From Halomonas nitroreducens (lineage in GTDB: Bacteria; Pseudomonadota; Gammaproteobacteria; Pseudomonadales; Halomonadaceae), in assembly GCF_003966155.1 (NCBI RefSeq), contig NZ_RXNS01000002.1, positions 248,001 through 312,000 of the forward strand: 64,000 bases of DNA, written 5' to 3'. The number at the start of each line of letters is the position of its first letter. The first letter of the stretch is position 1. A program made the position numbers and the translations under genes. Below the pieces are notes generated by a model. The model saw only the letters and a program-made list of their open reading frames with translations. It was not told the DNA's origin and searched no databases. Positions 18,677-27,364 of this stretch are shown here, piece by piece.

Positions 18677-20119
18677 TCACGCGCCCTTGAGGCGGACGGC
18701 GATGTTGCGGGTCTGGACGTAGCTGTAGAGCGCTTCCTGGCCCTTCTCGCGGCCAAAGCCGGAGAGGCCCACGCCGCCGAAGGGCGTCTCCACGCCGCCG
18801 GCGAACCACTCGTTGATGAACACCTGGCCGCCGCGCAGGCGCCGCGCGGTACGCAGGGCCCGGTCGAGCTGGCCGTCGAAGACGCCGGCCACCAGGCCGA
18901 ACTCGGTGCCGTTGGCGAGCTCGACGGCCTCGTCCTCGGTGTCGAAGGGATGGATCACCAGCACCGGGCCGAAGACCTCGTCCTGGAAGATCTCGCTATC
19001 CACGGCCACATCGGTGAACAGGGTCGGCTGCATGAAGTAACCAGGAGTGCCGGAAACGCGCTCGCCGCCGGTCACGCAGGTCGCCCCGGCCTCGATGGCC
19101 CGGCGACACATGGCCTCGACCTGGTCGAGCTGGTCACGGGACACCAGCGGAGTCAGGTCCGGGTTGTCCACGCCGGGCCCGAGGGACAGGCCCTCGGCCA
19201 GCTCGCGGACCCGCTCGACCACCTCGTCGTAACGCGAGCGGTGTACCAGCAGGCGTGACATGGCCGAGCAGACCTGGCCGGCGTTGAAGAAGATGCCCGC
19301 CTGGACGCTGTCGACGACCTGCTCGATATCGGCATCGGCATGCACGATGGCCGCGGACTTGCCGCCCAGCTCCATCACGCTGGGGGTGGCGCGCTCGGCG
19401 GCATCGTGCAGGATGCGCTGGCCGGTGGGCACCGAGCCGGTGAAAACGATCTGGTTGGCGTCGCGGTGCTTGACCAGGTGGGCGCCGACCACCGAGCCCT
19501 TGCCGCACAGCAGGTTGACCGCGCCCTGGGGCAGGCCGGCACGCTCGCAGGCGGTCATCAGGAAGGTCATCGCCAGCGGCGAGATCTCCGGCGACTTGAT
19601 GACCACGGCGTTGCCGGCGGCCAGCGCCGGGGCCAGGGAACGGGCGCAGATCGACGGCGGGAAGTTCCAGGGCACGATCTGCACCGACACCCCCATGGGC
19701 TCATAGCTGGTGAAGTCGACGTAGTCGTCGCCCAGCGGGATCGAGGTGCCCTCGATCTTGTCGGCCATGCCGGCGTAGTACTCGAAGTAGCGGGCGGCCT
19801 CCTCGAACTCGCCGCGGGCCACGTCCAGGGACTTGCCGTTCTCGCGGCACAGCACCAGGGCCGCCTCGTCGGTCAGCGCCTTGATTTCCTCGGCGATCGC
19901 CAGCAGCCAGGTGACCCGCTGGGCCGGCCGCACCGAGGTCAACGCACCCGAGTCCACGCAGCGGCGGGCCGCGGCCATGGCCGCGTCGGCATCCTCGAGG
20001 CCCGCCTCGGCGATCTCGGCGTAGGCCTCGTCGGTGGCCGGATCGGCGACCACCAGCCAGGTGTCGGCGCCCGTCCAGGCGCCGTCGATGTAGTTGTAGT
20101 AGCGGTCAAGCGTGCTCAT
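18677..20119 (-). CDS. NAD(P)-dependent aldehyde dehydrogenase
   Basis: A 480-residue aldehyde dehydrogenase with Asn152 (VPWNFP), catalytic base Glu250 (MELGGKS) and nucleophile Cys284 ([11 protein letters not shown]). It lies between the Rieske oxygenase and the rubredoxin-reductase fusion in one transcript. Rieske N-demethylation releases formaldehyde, and cleavage-type Rieske reactions on carnitine-like substrates release a semialdehyde. This enzyme could handle either product, or an amine-derived aldehyde from the DAO oxidoreductase. The start at 20119 is preceded by GGGGGAAC. Confidence 0.82.
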   Translation of the reverse strand: MSTLDRYYNYIDGAWTGADTWLVVADPATDEAYAEIAEAGLEDADAAMAAARRCVDSGALTSVRPAQRVTWLLAIAEEIKALTDEAALVLCRENGKSLDVARGEFEEAARYFEYYAGMADKIEGTSIPLGDDYVDFTSYEPMGVSVQIVPWNFPPSICARSLAPALAAGNAVVIKSPEISPLAMTFLMTACERAGLPQGAVNLLCGKGSVVGAHLVKHRDANQIVFTGSVPTGQRILHDAAERATPSVMELGGKSAAIVHADADIEQVVDSVQAGIFFNAGQVCSAMSRLLVHRSRYDEVVERVRELAEGLSLGPGVDNPDLTPLVSRDQLDQVEAMCRRAIEAGATCVTGGERVSGTPGYFMQPTLFTDVAVDSEIFQDEVFGPVLVIHPFDTEDEAVELANGTEFGLVAGVFDGQLDRALRTARRLRGGQVFINEWFAGGVETPFGGVGLSGFGREKGQEALYSYVQTRNIAVRLKGA

Positions 20120-20162
20120 CAGGGGGAACTCCAGAAGCGATGTTTCGGGCAAGACCCGGGGA

Positions 20163-21353
20163 TCAGGCGGCCTCGGCATCGCCGCGCACGCGACGTGCCA
20201 CCCACTGGTGGAAGAAGTGCGTCGGGTGATCCAGCACCGGCGAGAAGACGCCGCCCTGGAAGCCCGGGGACTGACGGCCGCGCTGCATGCCCTCGACGGC
20301 ACCGATGTCCTCGCCGAACACCACCCGCCAGGACTCCAGGGTGGAGGTGCGGCAGGCCGCATAGGCGTCCTGGGTGGCCTCGTCGCCCACGTAGTAGACG
20401 CGCAGGTGCTCCACGGTCTGCCCGGCGGAGACCGGCTCGAGCATCATCGCGAAGGCATGATCGGCCTGGATGCCAAGCAGCACGTTGGGGAAGAAGGACA
20501 CGTACTCGGCGTGTTCCATCTTGTCCTTCGGCCAGGAGGGGAACTTGGGCAGGCGGGTGCCGGCCACGTCGGAGAGGCGATAGGCCAGGCTGCCCTGTCC
20601 GGAGAAGTGCTCGCCGAACTGGATGTTGTAGTGGTCCTCGAGGCGCGAGTAGGTGTTCAGGCTGGGGTGGACCCAGGGCAGGTGGTAGCTCTCGCAGTAG
20701 TTCTCCACCGCCAGCTTCCAGTTGCAGTTGACGGTGATCTCGAGGTTGCCGCCCATATTGACGCGACGCAGCAGCTCAAAGCCCTCGGCGCCGACGAAGT
20801 CGCGCCAGCGGTTCTCCAGCGGGGCCACATGCTCGGCGAACTCGGGAGCCTGACCATCGAGGTTGACGAACACCATGTCCATCCAGACGGCACTGCGGAT
20901 CGGCTTGAGGCCATGCTTCTCGCACTTGAAGCTGTCGACCTTGTGCTGGCCGACGCCGCCGATGTGCGGCGTGCCACGCAGGTTGCCGTTCAGGTCATAG
21001 GTCCAGGAGTGGTAGGGGCAGCGGATCACGCCCTGCACTTCGCCCTCTTCGGCCACCAGCTGCATGCCGCGATGGCTGCAGACGTTATGGAAGACCTGGG
21101 TCTCGCCATCCTTGTTGCGCATCATCAGAAGCGGCAGGCCCATGAAGTCGACCGGCTTGACGTAGCCATTCTTGACCAGGTCGCTGGCGAAGCCGACGCA
21201 GGCCCAGGTGCTGGCCATCAGGCGGTCGCGCTCGGCGGCGAAGAAGGCCTCGCTGACATAGGCCGCGTTGGGCATGCCGGTGGCCTCCTCGATGGGGGCG
21301 AGCACGTCGTCGAGCTGGCGGGCGGGAATCAGGGATTGGGTCAGGTCGGTCAT
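20163..21353 (-). CDS. Rieske non-heme iron oxygenase alpha subunit, quaternary-amine demethylase type (Stc2/GbcA/CntA-like)
   Basis: A 396-residue Rieske oxygenase. The 2Fe-2S ligands are Cys92-x-His94 and Cys112-x2-His115. The mononuclear iron motif is EN-YCESYHLPWVH with His224 and His229. The residue that bridges the two centres is Glu221 rather than the Asp usual in aromatic-ring dioxygenases. A Glu here is a feature I associate with carnitine oxygenase and related quaternary-amine enzymes. With a BCCT transporter divergent and an N-methylproline demethylase nearby, the best guess is proline-betaine demethylation, with glycine betaine or carnitine as alternatives. Confidence 0.78.
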   Translation of the reverse strand: MTDLTQSLIPARQLDDVLAPIEEATGMPNAAYVSEAFFAAERDRLMASTWACVGFASDLVKNGYVKPVDFMGLPLLMMRNKDGETQVFHNVCSHRGMQLVAEEGEVQGVIRCPYHSWTYDLNGNLRGTPHIGGVGQHKVDSFKCEKHGLKPIRSAVWMDMVFVNLDGQAPEFAEHVAPLENRWRDFVGAEGFELLRRVNMGGNLEITVNCNWKLAVENYCESYHLPWVHPSLNTYSRLEDHYNIQFGEHFSGQGSLAYRLSDVAGTRLPKFPSWPKDKMEHAEYVSFFPNVLLGIQADHAFAMMLEPVSAGQTVEHLRVYYVGDEATQDAYAACRTSTLESWRVVFGEDIGAVEGMQRGRQSPGFQGGVFSPVLDHPTHFFHQWVARRVRGDAEAA

Positions 21354-21708
21354 GTTGGCCTCCTCACGGGAAACGGGCGGTTTCTGATCTGTTGTGGCCC
21401 TACCGGGAGTCCCGGCTGGTGGAGGCGAGTCTGGGAGCGGCGCGCAGTGGCGACAATCGATGATTCGGCATCAACCGATGATTAAAGCTCATCTATTAGA
21501 CGAATGGAGAATCCGAGAAAGCTGCGTTATCCTTGGCGGCCCGTCATGAAAATGCGGTGTTATCGATTCTTTATGGAGTGAGAAAAACTCATGAATCGAT
21601 GACAAAAAATACGTTGCTTACTCCCCCCCTTCCTTTCAGGCTGCGCATCGGATCCGCGTGGTCCCTTCCCCGACGCCTTCATGATCAATAACAACCGAGA
21701 GTGACGCC
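21354..21708. promoter_or_regulatory. Divergent regulatory region between Rieske operon and BCCT transporter
   Basis: This 355-bp gap has no credible gene and is much more AT-rich than its surroundings. It contains a direct repeat CGATGATT at 21458-21465 and 21476-21483, 18 bp apart, and further ATCGATTC/GAATCGAT blocks near 21558-21604 that form a loose inverted pair. It must hold the promoters of both operons. The TGTACA sites found around the TetR gene are absent here, so a different regulator, perhaps the LysR at 27365-28291, may act. Confidence 0.55.
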
Positions 21709-23400
21709 ATGCGCTCAGACAGTGGCCTGTTCAAGGGCCTCAACCCCACGGTGACCATCGCCTCCAAGGTGCTGGTCATCGGCTTCGTGATCTTCTGCGC
21801 CGTGTTGGCCGAGAAGGCCGGCGCGATCTTCCAGGACGTGTCGACGACCGTCCTCGACAACGCCAAGTGGTTCTACCTCAGCCTGGTCAGCGCCGTGCTG
21901 GCCTTCCTGCTCTATCTGATGGTCAGCCGCTTCGGGCATATCCGCCTGGGCCAGGACGGCGAGCGCCCCGAGTTCAGCTTCCTGTCCTGGGTCAGCATGC
22001 TGTTCTCGGGTGGCATGGGCATCGGCCTGATCTTCTGGTCGGTAGCCGAACCCATGTGGCACTACGCCGACAACCCCTTCACCGAGGGCATGAGTGATGC
22101 GGCCGCCGGCATGGCCATGCGCCTGACCTTCTTCCACTGGGGCCTGCACCCTTGGGCGATGTTCATCATCGTGGCCCTGGCACTGGCCTACTTCTCCTAC
22201 CGCAAGGGCCTGCCGCTGACGCTGCGCTCGATCCTCTATCCGTTCATCGGCGAGCGCATCTACGGTCCCATCGGCCACACGGTGGACATCCTCACCGTGG
22301 CGATCACTGCCTTCGGCGTCTCCCAGTCGCTGGGCCTGGGGGTGATCCAGATGAACAGCGGCCTCAATAACGTCTTCGGGGTGAGCAACGGCATCGGTGT
22401 CCAACTCGCCATGATCGCGGTGATCACCCTGTTCGCCATCGCCTCGGTGATGTCCGGCGTCGGCCGCGGCATTCGCCGACTGTCCGAGTGGAACATGCTG
22501 CTGTCGGTGGTCATCGTGGCCATCGTGCTGGCCATCGGGCCGACCCGCTACATCCTCAACACCCTGCTGCAGAGCACCGGCGACTATGCCGACAACCTGA
22601 TCGGCATGAGCCTGTGGAGCGATGCCAATGCCGACAGTGGCTGGCAGAACTGGTGGACCGCCTTCTACTGGCCCTGGTGGATGACCTGGGCGCCCTTCGT
22701 CGGCATGTTCATCGCCCGCATTTCCCGGGGCCGCACCATTCGCGAACTGATCGGCGGCGCGCTGCTGGTACCGACCCTGGTGACCTTCGTGTGGATGGCG
22801 GTATTCGGCGGCAGTGCCCTGTTCGAAGAGCAGCAGGCGCGCCAGGCCCATGAGCAGGCCGTGGCCGAGGGCGCGGTGGCAGCCGATGCCGAATTCGCTG
22901 GCGGGGCCGTGCTCCAGGCCACCCAGGAGGACACCACCCTGGCATTGTTCACCCTGTTCGATGCCCTGGACCCGGGCACCCTGGGCAGCCTGCTGTCGAT
23001 CCTGGCGGTGCTGCTGCTGGCGACCTACTTCATCACCTCGGCCGACTCCGGCACCCTGGTACTGTGCACCCTGGACAGCGTCGGCAGTCCCGAACCGCCC
23101 CAGCCGATCCGCGTGATCTGGGGCCTGGTGATCGGCTGCATCGCCGGGGCCCTGCTCTATGCCGGCGGCCTCAAGACGATCCAGACTGCCTCGATCATCG
23201 CCGGGCTGCCGATTGCCGTCTTCATCCTGGTGATGACGCTGAGCCTCTACCGCACCCTGCGTCGCGAACCCATGGCGGCGGCCATGCTGCCGCCCCAGGC
23301 CCGCCCGGCGGACGCCGACCTGGACCACCACAGTGGCCAGGATCTGAACACCTCGGCCGGGGACAGCCGCGACACGCGTGAGCCGGTGCTCGAGGCCTGA
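21709..23400 (+). CDS. BCCT-family transporter for betaine/carnitine/choline-type compounds
   Basis: A 563-residue membrane protein with about twelve hydrophobic segments. The BCCT signature is in GGMGIGLIFWSVAEPMWHY, and the conserved tryptophan-rich segment is WWTAFYWPWWMTWAPFVGMFIARISRGRTIRE. Transport in this family is driven by Na+ or H+ or by exchange, and the aromatic box binds trimethylammonium groups. It is divergent from the Rieske operon and probably imports its substrate. The hydrophilic C-terminal tail of about 40 residues is short, which favours a catabolic importer over an osmosensing one. Confidence 0.88.
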   Translation: MRSDSGLFKGLNPTVTIASKVLVIGFVIFCAVLAEKAGAIFQDVSTTVLDNAKWFYLSLVSAVLAFLLYLMVSRFGHIRLGQDGERPEFSFLSWVSMLFSGGMGIGLIFWSVAEPMWHYADNPFTEGMSDAAAGMAMRLTFFHWGLHPWAMFIIVALALAYFSYRKGLPLTLRSILYPFIGERIYGPIGHTVDILTVAITAFGVSQSLGLGVIQMNSGLNNVFGVSNGIGVQLAMIAVITLFAIASVMSGVGRGIRRLSEWNMLLSVVIVAIVLAIGPTRYILNTLLQSTGDYADNLIGMSLWSDANADSGWQNWWTAFYWPWWMTWAPFVGMFIARISRGRTIRELIGGALLVPTLVTFVWMAVFGGSALFEEQQARQAHEQAVAEGAVAADAEFAGGAVLQATQEDTTLALFTLFDALDPGTLGSLLSILAVLLLATYFITSADSGTLVLCTLDSVGSPEPPQPIRVIWGLVIGCIAGALLYAGGLKTIQTASIIAGLPIAVFILVMTLSLYRTLRREPMAAAMLPPQARPADADLDHHSGQDLNTSAGDSRDTREPVLEA

Positions 23401-23425
23401 CCCCCGCAGCCTGCCTTGCAAAGGA

Positions 23426-23453
23426 CCAGGGCCCGGCACACGCCGGGCCCTGG
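23426..23453 (+). terminator. Hairpin after BCCT gene
   Basis: A perfect 12-bp GC-rich stem with a 4-base loop: CCAGGGCCCGGC, ACAC, GCCGGGCCCTGG. It starts 26 bases after the BCCT stop. There is no U-tract, so it may be a weak or Rho-assisted terminator, or it may separate BCCT from the TetR gene. Confidence 0.6.
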
Positions 23454-23471
23454 CACATTCAACCGGCTGGA

Positions 23472-23498
23472 TGTACATAAACTCGACACTGATGTACT
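23472..23498. promoter_or_regulatory. Paired TGTAC operator upstream of TetR gene
   Basis: TGTACA at 23472-23477 and TGTACT at 23493-23498 are spaced 21 bp start to start. The same arrangement with similar intervening bases recurs at 25126-25152 in the promoter region of the P5C-reductase-like and N-methylproline demethylase genes. The best candidate binder is the TetR protein encoded immediately downstream, which would then be autoregulated. Confidence 0.6.
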
Positions 23499-23557
23499 CT
23501 CCGCTTCTGGTCAGCGCCACCCCGGCCGCGCTGCTTCCCGGGACCGGAGCCCCCTCG

Positions 23558-24202
23558 ATGCCCCCCGCCGAGACCCACGACAGCAAATGGAAAGGTTCCC
23601 GTGAGGCCTGGCTCGACGCAGCCTTCGCGCTGCTGCTCGAGTCCGGTGTGGACAGCGTGCGAATCCTGCCGCTGGCCAAGCGGCTCAACGTCTCACGCAC
23701 CAGCTTCTACTGGTTCTTCAAGGACCGCGAGGCGCTGCTGGACGCCCTGATCGACCGCTGGCGCCAGAAGAATACACCTGGCCTGGTGCAGCAGACCGAG
23801 GCCTATGCCGAGAGCATCGTGGAAGCGACTCTCAACGTCTTCGACTGCTGGATGGACCCCGAGCTGTTCGACTCGCAGCTGGAATTCGCGATACGCAGCT
23901 GGGCCCTGCAGTCGCACGAGGTGGCAAGCCAGATCGACGCCGCCGACGAGGCCCGCCTCGAGGCACTGACACGCATGTTCGTGCGACACGGCTTTGAGGC
24001 GCTGGCCGCCAATGTGCGGGGGCGCACCATCTACCTGACCCAGATCGGCTATATCTCGATGAACACCCAGGAACCCCTCGAGGTTCGCATGCGGCGCATG
24101 CCCACCTATGTCGAGATCTTCACCGGCCAGGCGCCGCAAGCACACGAACTGCGACGCTTCCACGCCCGGCATGGTTACCTGGCGCAGACGGATGTCCCCT
24201 AG
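23558..24202 (+). CDS. TetR-family regulator of the betaine/N-methylproline cluster
   Basis: A 214-residue TetR-like regulator. The N-terminal helix-turn-helix spans about residues 12-58 (DAAFALLLESGVDSVRILPLAKRLNVSRTSFYWFFKDREALLDAL). The C-terminal half is helical and variable, with no recognised ligand motif. The start at 23558 (MPPAETHD) is chosen because it places the HTH at the normal distance; longer in-frame starts would run through the operator. It lies between the BCCT and demethylase genes and probably binds the paired TGTACA sites on both sides. Confidence 0.8.
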   Translation: MPPAETHDSKWKGSREAWLDAAFALLLESGVDSVRILPLAKRLNVSRTSFYWFFKDREALLDALIDRWRQKNTPGLVQQTEAYAESIVEATLNVFDCWMDPELFDSQLEFAIRSWALQSHEVASQIDAADEARLEALTRMFVRHGFEALAANVRGRTIYLTQIGYISMNTQEPLEVRMRRMPTYVEIFTGQAPQAHELRRFHARHGYLAQTDVP

Positions 24203-24262
24203 GAGGGCCGGCATTCACCAGCGGAGGGGAAGCGGCGGCAGAAGATCACCCTCTCCGCTGCC

Positions 24263-25054
24263 CTAGCGTGAGTCACTGGCCACCCGGTGGGCCGCCTCGA
24301 GCCCCTGGTGAACCACCTGGCACAGGCCCCCGTCGATCATCGCGCGAAGCCCCTCGGCCGTGGTGCCGTCATAGGCGATCAATCGCTCCACCATCTCACC
24401 GGGGTCGCCATCCCGCTTCTCCAGCAGCAGGCTGCCACCCACCAGGGTCTGCATGACGGCCTCGCGGGCGATATCGTCGTCGAGGCCCATCCGCCGGGCA
24501 TGCTCCAGCATGGACTGGGCAAGCAGGGCGGGATAGGCCGGCCCGGCACCGCTGAGGGCCGTCAGGTAGTCGAGATCCCGCTCCGCTGTCAGCTCCCGTG
24601 CCGTGCCACAACTCTCCAGCAATGCCTGAACCAGTCGCCGGTCGGCATCGCTCACCTGGGGTGAGGCATACCACGGGAAATAGGCCCGACGGATTTCCGC
24701 CGCGGCGTTGGGCATGGCCCTCACGACCCGGTGACTGCCCACCCGGCTGGCGACTTCCTGGCAGGAGGTCATCGCCAGCAGGGAGATGACCAACTTGCCC
24801 TGGACCTCGGCATCGACGCCGCCGAGGTCCTGCGGGCGCACGGACAGCACGATGACATCCGCCAGCTCGGCCAGCGCACGATTGTCCTGAACGCTACGGA
24901 CCCGGGGCCAGTCGCGGTAAGCGTTGCCGCCGGAGCGCGAGGAGATCACCAGCCGCTCGGGCGTTAGCAGCCCCTGCTCAAGCCAGGCCAGCCCCAGCGA
25001 GCGGCCCATCCAGCCCTGCCCCCCGATGAGCCCCACCACGGCGTCTTCATGCAT
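24263..25054 (-). CDS. Pyrroline-5-carboxylate reductase-like oxidoreductase (ProC family)
   Basis: A 263-residue protein with an N-terminal Rossmann start VVGLIGGQGWMGRSLGLAWLEQG, the phrase VRAMPNAAAEI and a C-terminal ALSGAGPAYPALLAQSMLEHA that matches the ProC signature except for Ala in place of Ser. Usual ProC reduces P5C to proline. Here it is divergent from an N-methylproline demethylase, from which it is separated by 144 bp carrying three TGTACA sites. It may act on proline or an N-methylated pyrroline/imine intermediate, or serve as a pathway-specific ProC paralogue. The start codon ATG at 25054 is preceded by GAGGAGGAG. Confidence 0.75.
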   Translation of the reverse strand: MHEDAVVGLIGGQGWMGRSLGLAWLEQGLLTPERLVISSRSGGNAYRDWPRVRSVQDNRALAELADVIVLSVRPQDLGGVDAEVQGKLVISLLAMTSCQEVASRVGSHRVVRAMPNAAAEIRRAYFPWYASPQVSDADRRLVQALLESCGTARELTAERDLDYLTALSGAGPAYPALLAQSMLEHARRMGLDDDIAREAVMQTLVGGSLLLEKRDGDPGEMVERLIAYDGTTAEGLRAMIDGGLCQVVHQGLEAAHRVASDSR

Positions 25055-25115
25055 CGCGTGCTCCTCCTCTCGAGCCGGCGGCCAAACCGGCCTGACGGCA
25101 GTATTGCGACATTAA

Positions 25116-25152
25116 TGTACACCTATGTACATACAGTCAACGACTCTGTACA
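25116..25152. promoter_or_regulatory. Triple TGTACA operator in divergent proC-like/stcD promoter
   Basis: TGTACA occurs at 25116-25121, 25126-25131 (inside the 10-bp palindrome TATGTACATA) and 25147-25152. The last two are 21 bp apart, as in the site before the TetR gene, and the first nine bases, ATGTACATA, are identical in both places. It lies in the 144-bp gap between two divergent catabolic genes, a suitable place for a repressor. Confidence 0.62.
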
Positions 25153-25198
25153 TTCGCCGTGAACGCTGTCAAGCGAACAACAAGAGAGAGGCCCGACC

Positions 25199-27235
25199 AT
25201 GGCTACCGACCCGCTGCTGACGCCCTTTCGACTCAAGCACCTTGCCTTGAAAAACAGACTCATGATGACGGCCCACGAGCCCGCCTATCCGGAGGAGGGG
25301 ATGCCCAAGGCGCTCTACCGCGCCTATCACGTCGAGCGCGCCAAGGCCGGCATTGGCCTGACCATGACGGCCGGGTCGGCGGCGGTGGCCAGAGACAGTC
25401 CCCCCGTGTTCAACAATATCCTGGCCTACAAGGACGAAGTGGTGCCCTGGATGCGCGACTTGGCCGAGGCCTGTCATGAGCACGGCACCGCCGTGATGAT
25501 CCAGTTGACCCACCTGGGCCGGCGCACCCGCTGGGACAAGGGCGACTGGCTGCCCACGGTGTCGCCCTCCCACCGCCGCGAAGCCTCCCATCGGGCCTTT
25601 CCCAAGCAGGTCGAGGACTGGGATATCGAACGGTTGATCCGCGACTACGCCGATGCCGCCGAACGCATGCACGCGGCCGGTCTCGATGGCATCGAGCTGC
25701 AGGCCTATGGCCACCTGATGGACCAGTTCTGGTCACCGCTGACCAATACCCTCGAGGGCCCTTATGGGGGCGATCTCGACAACCGGCTGCGATTCACCTT
25801 CGAGGTACTGCGCGCCATCCGCCAGCGGGTCGGCGAGGCCTTCATCGTCGGCGTGCGCTACACCGGCGACGAGATGCTGACGGGCGGGATCACGGCCAGC
25901 GACGGGATGGAGATCTCGCGGCGCCTGAAGGACAGCGGCCTGGTCGACTTCCTCAACGTGGTTCGCGGTCATATCGACACCGACCCGGGGCTCACCGACG
26001 TGATTCCCATCCAGGGGATGCCCAGCGCCCCGCACCTCGATTTTGCGGGCGAGATCCGTCGCGAGATCGACTTTCCCACCTTCCACGGCGCCAAGATCCA
26101 GGATGTCGCCACCGCCCGCCATGCCATCGCCTCGGGCAAGGTCGACATGGTCGGCATGACCCGGGCGCACATGGCCGACCCGCACATCGTTCGCAAACTC
26201 ATGGAGGGACGCGAGGAACAGATCCGTCCCTGCGTCGGCGCCAACTACTGCCTCGACCGCATCTACCAGGGCGGCGCCGCCTACTGCATCCACAACGCCG
26301 CCACCGGGCGGGAAACCACCATGCCCCACACCATCCCGGCGACCTCGCAGGAGCGTCGCACCGTGATCATCGGCGCCGGCCCGGCGGGCCTGGAGGCCGC
26401 CCGGGTTGCCGGCGAGCGGGGCCATGCGGTGGTCGTGCTGGAGGCCGCCAGCGATGCCGGCGGGCAGGTGCGCCTCACGGCTCAGAGCGAGCGCCGCCGC
26501 GAGATGATGGGCATCATCGATTGGCGCCTGGCACGCTGCGAGGCCCTCGGCGTCGAGATTCGCTATAACGTCTGGGCCGAGCTCGAGGACGTGCTCGCCG
26601 AGGAGCCGGATGTGGTGATCGTGGCCACCGGCGGCTACCCCCTGGACGACCAGCCCGAGGTCGGGCACGACCTGGTGGTCAACACCTGGGACATCCTGTC
26701 CGGGCACGTCGTCCCGGGAAACCGGGTGCTGCTGTTCGATGATGCCGGCGATCATGCCGCCATGCAGGCCGCCGAGATCATCGCCGCCACCGGCGCCGAA
26801 CTCGAGATCATGACCCCGGATCGCACCGTCTCGGCGGAGATCATGGCCATGAACCTGGTGCCCTACATGCGCGCCCTGCAGCGGCCCAATGTCACCTTCA
26901 CGCCCACCTACCGACTGAAGTCCGTGCAGCGTGAGGACAGCGAGCTGCTTGCCAGGATCACCAGTGACTACCTGGACCTGGATCATGAGCGGCGTATCGA
27001 CCAGGTGGTGGTCAATTACGGCATCACCCCGATGGTCGACCTCTATTTCGACCTGAAGCCGCATGCCAGTAACGAGGGCGAGGTGGACTACGACGCTCTG
27101 ATCGTCGGCCGCCCCCAGGCCGTGATTCGCAACCCGGCGGGGAGCTTCCAGCTCTTCCGGATCGGGGATGCCGTCGAGTCCCGGAACACCCACGCGGCCA
27201 TCTACGATGCCCTGCGCCTGGTCAAGGATCTGTGA
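25199..27235 (+). CDS. stcD: Probable N-methylproline demethylase StcD (OYE-type TIM barrel plus FAD/NAD domain)
   Basis: A 678-residue flavoprotein of the trimethylamine dehydrogenase/2,4-dienoyl-CoA reductase architecture. The FMN TIM barrel covers residues 1 to about 340, the iron-sulphur segment about 345-365, and the FAD/NAD domain about 387-678 (TVIIGAGPAGLEAARVAGERGH). The length equals that of rhizobial StcD, the stachydrine-pathway N-methylproline demethylase. Fe-S cysteines are seen at 345, 351 and 363, but the position expected at 348 is Ala (CVGANYC). It would remove the last methyl group to give proline. The substrate is inferred from family and context. Confidence 0.78.
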   Translation: MATDPLLTPFRLKHLALKNRLMMTAHEPAYPEEGMPKALYRAYHVERAKAGIGLTMTAGSAAVARDSPPVFNNILAYKDEVVPWMRDLAEACHEHGTAVMIQLTHLGRRTRWDKGDWLPTVSPSHRREASHRAFPKQVEDWDIERLIRDYADAAERMHAAGLDGIELQAYGHLMDQFWSPLTNTLEGPYGGDLDNRLRFTFEVLRAIRQRVGEAFIVGVRYTGDEMLTGGITASDGMEISRRLKDSGLVDFLNVVRGHIDTDPGLTDVIPIQGMPSAPHLDFAGEIRREIDFPTFHGAKIQDVATARHAIASGKVDMVGMTRAHMADPHIVRKLMEGREEQIRPCVGANYCLDRIYQGGAAYCIHNAATGRETTMPHTIPATSQERRTVIIGAGPAGLEAARVAGERGHAVVVLEAASDAGGQVRLTAQSERRREMMGIIDWRLARCEALGVEIRYNVWAELEDVLAEEPDVVIVATGGYPLDDQPEVGHDLVVNTWDILSGHVVPGNRVLLFDDAGDHAAMQAAEIIAATGAELEIMTPDRTVSAEIMAMNLVPYMRALQRPNVTFTPTYRLKSVQREDSELLARITSDYLDLDHERRIDQVVVNYGITPMVDLYFDLKPHASNEGEVDYDALIVGRPQAVIRNPAGSFQLFRIGDAVESRNTHAAIYDALRLVKDL

Positions 27236-27364
27236 GGCACGAAGCCAACGAAAAACGCAGGGGATGACGGTCCCCGAGGGAAGCATCGAAATCGCGCCTA
27301 GGGAGACACCCTGGCTGGGCCGTCGCGTGGTCACATGCGATGGGGGAGCGACAGCGCCCGGAGA

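Noticed and set aside
21715-23700. A 661-residue open frame on the minus strand
   Set aside because: It is fully antisense to the BCCT transporter, rich in His, Gln, Asp and Gly as expected from reading GC-rich membrane-protein codons backwards, and has no recognisable domain.
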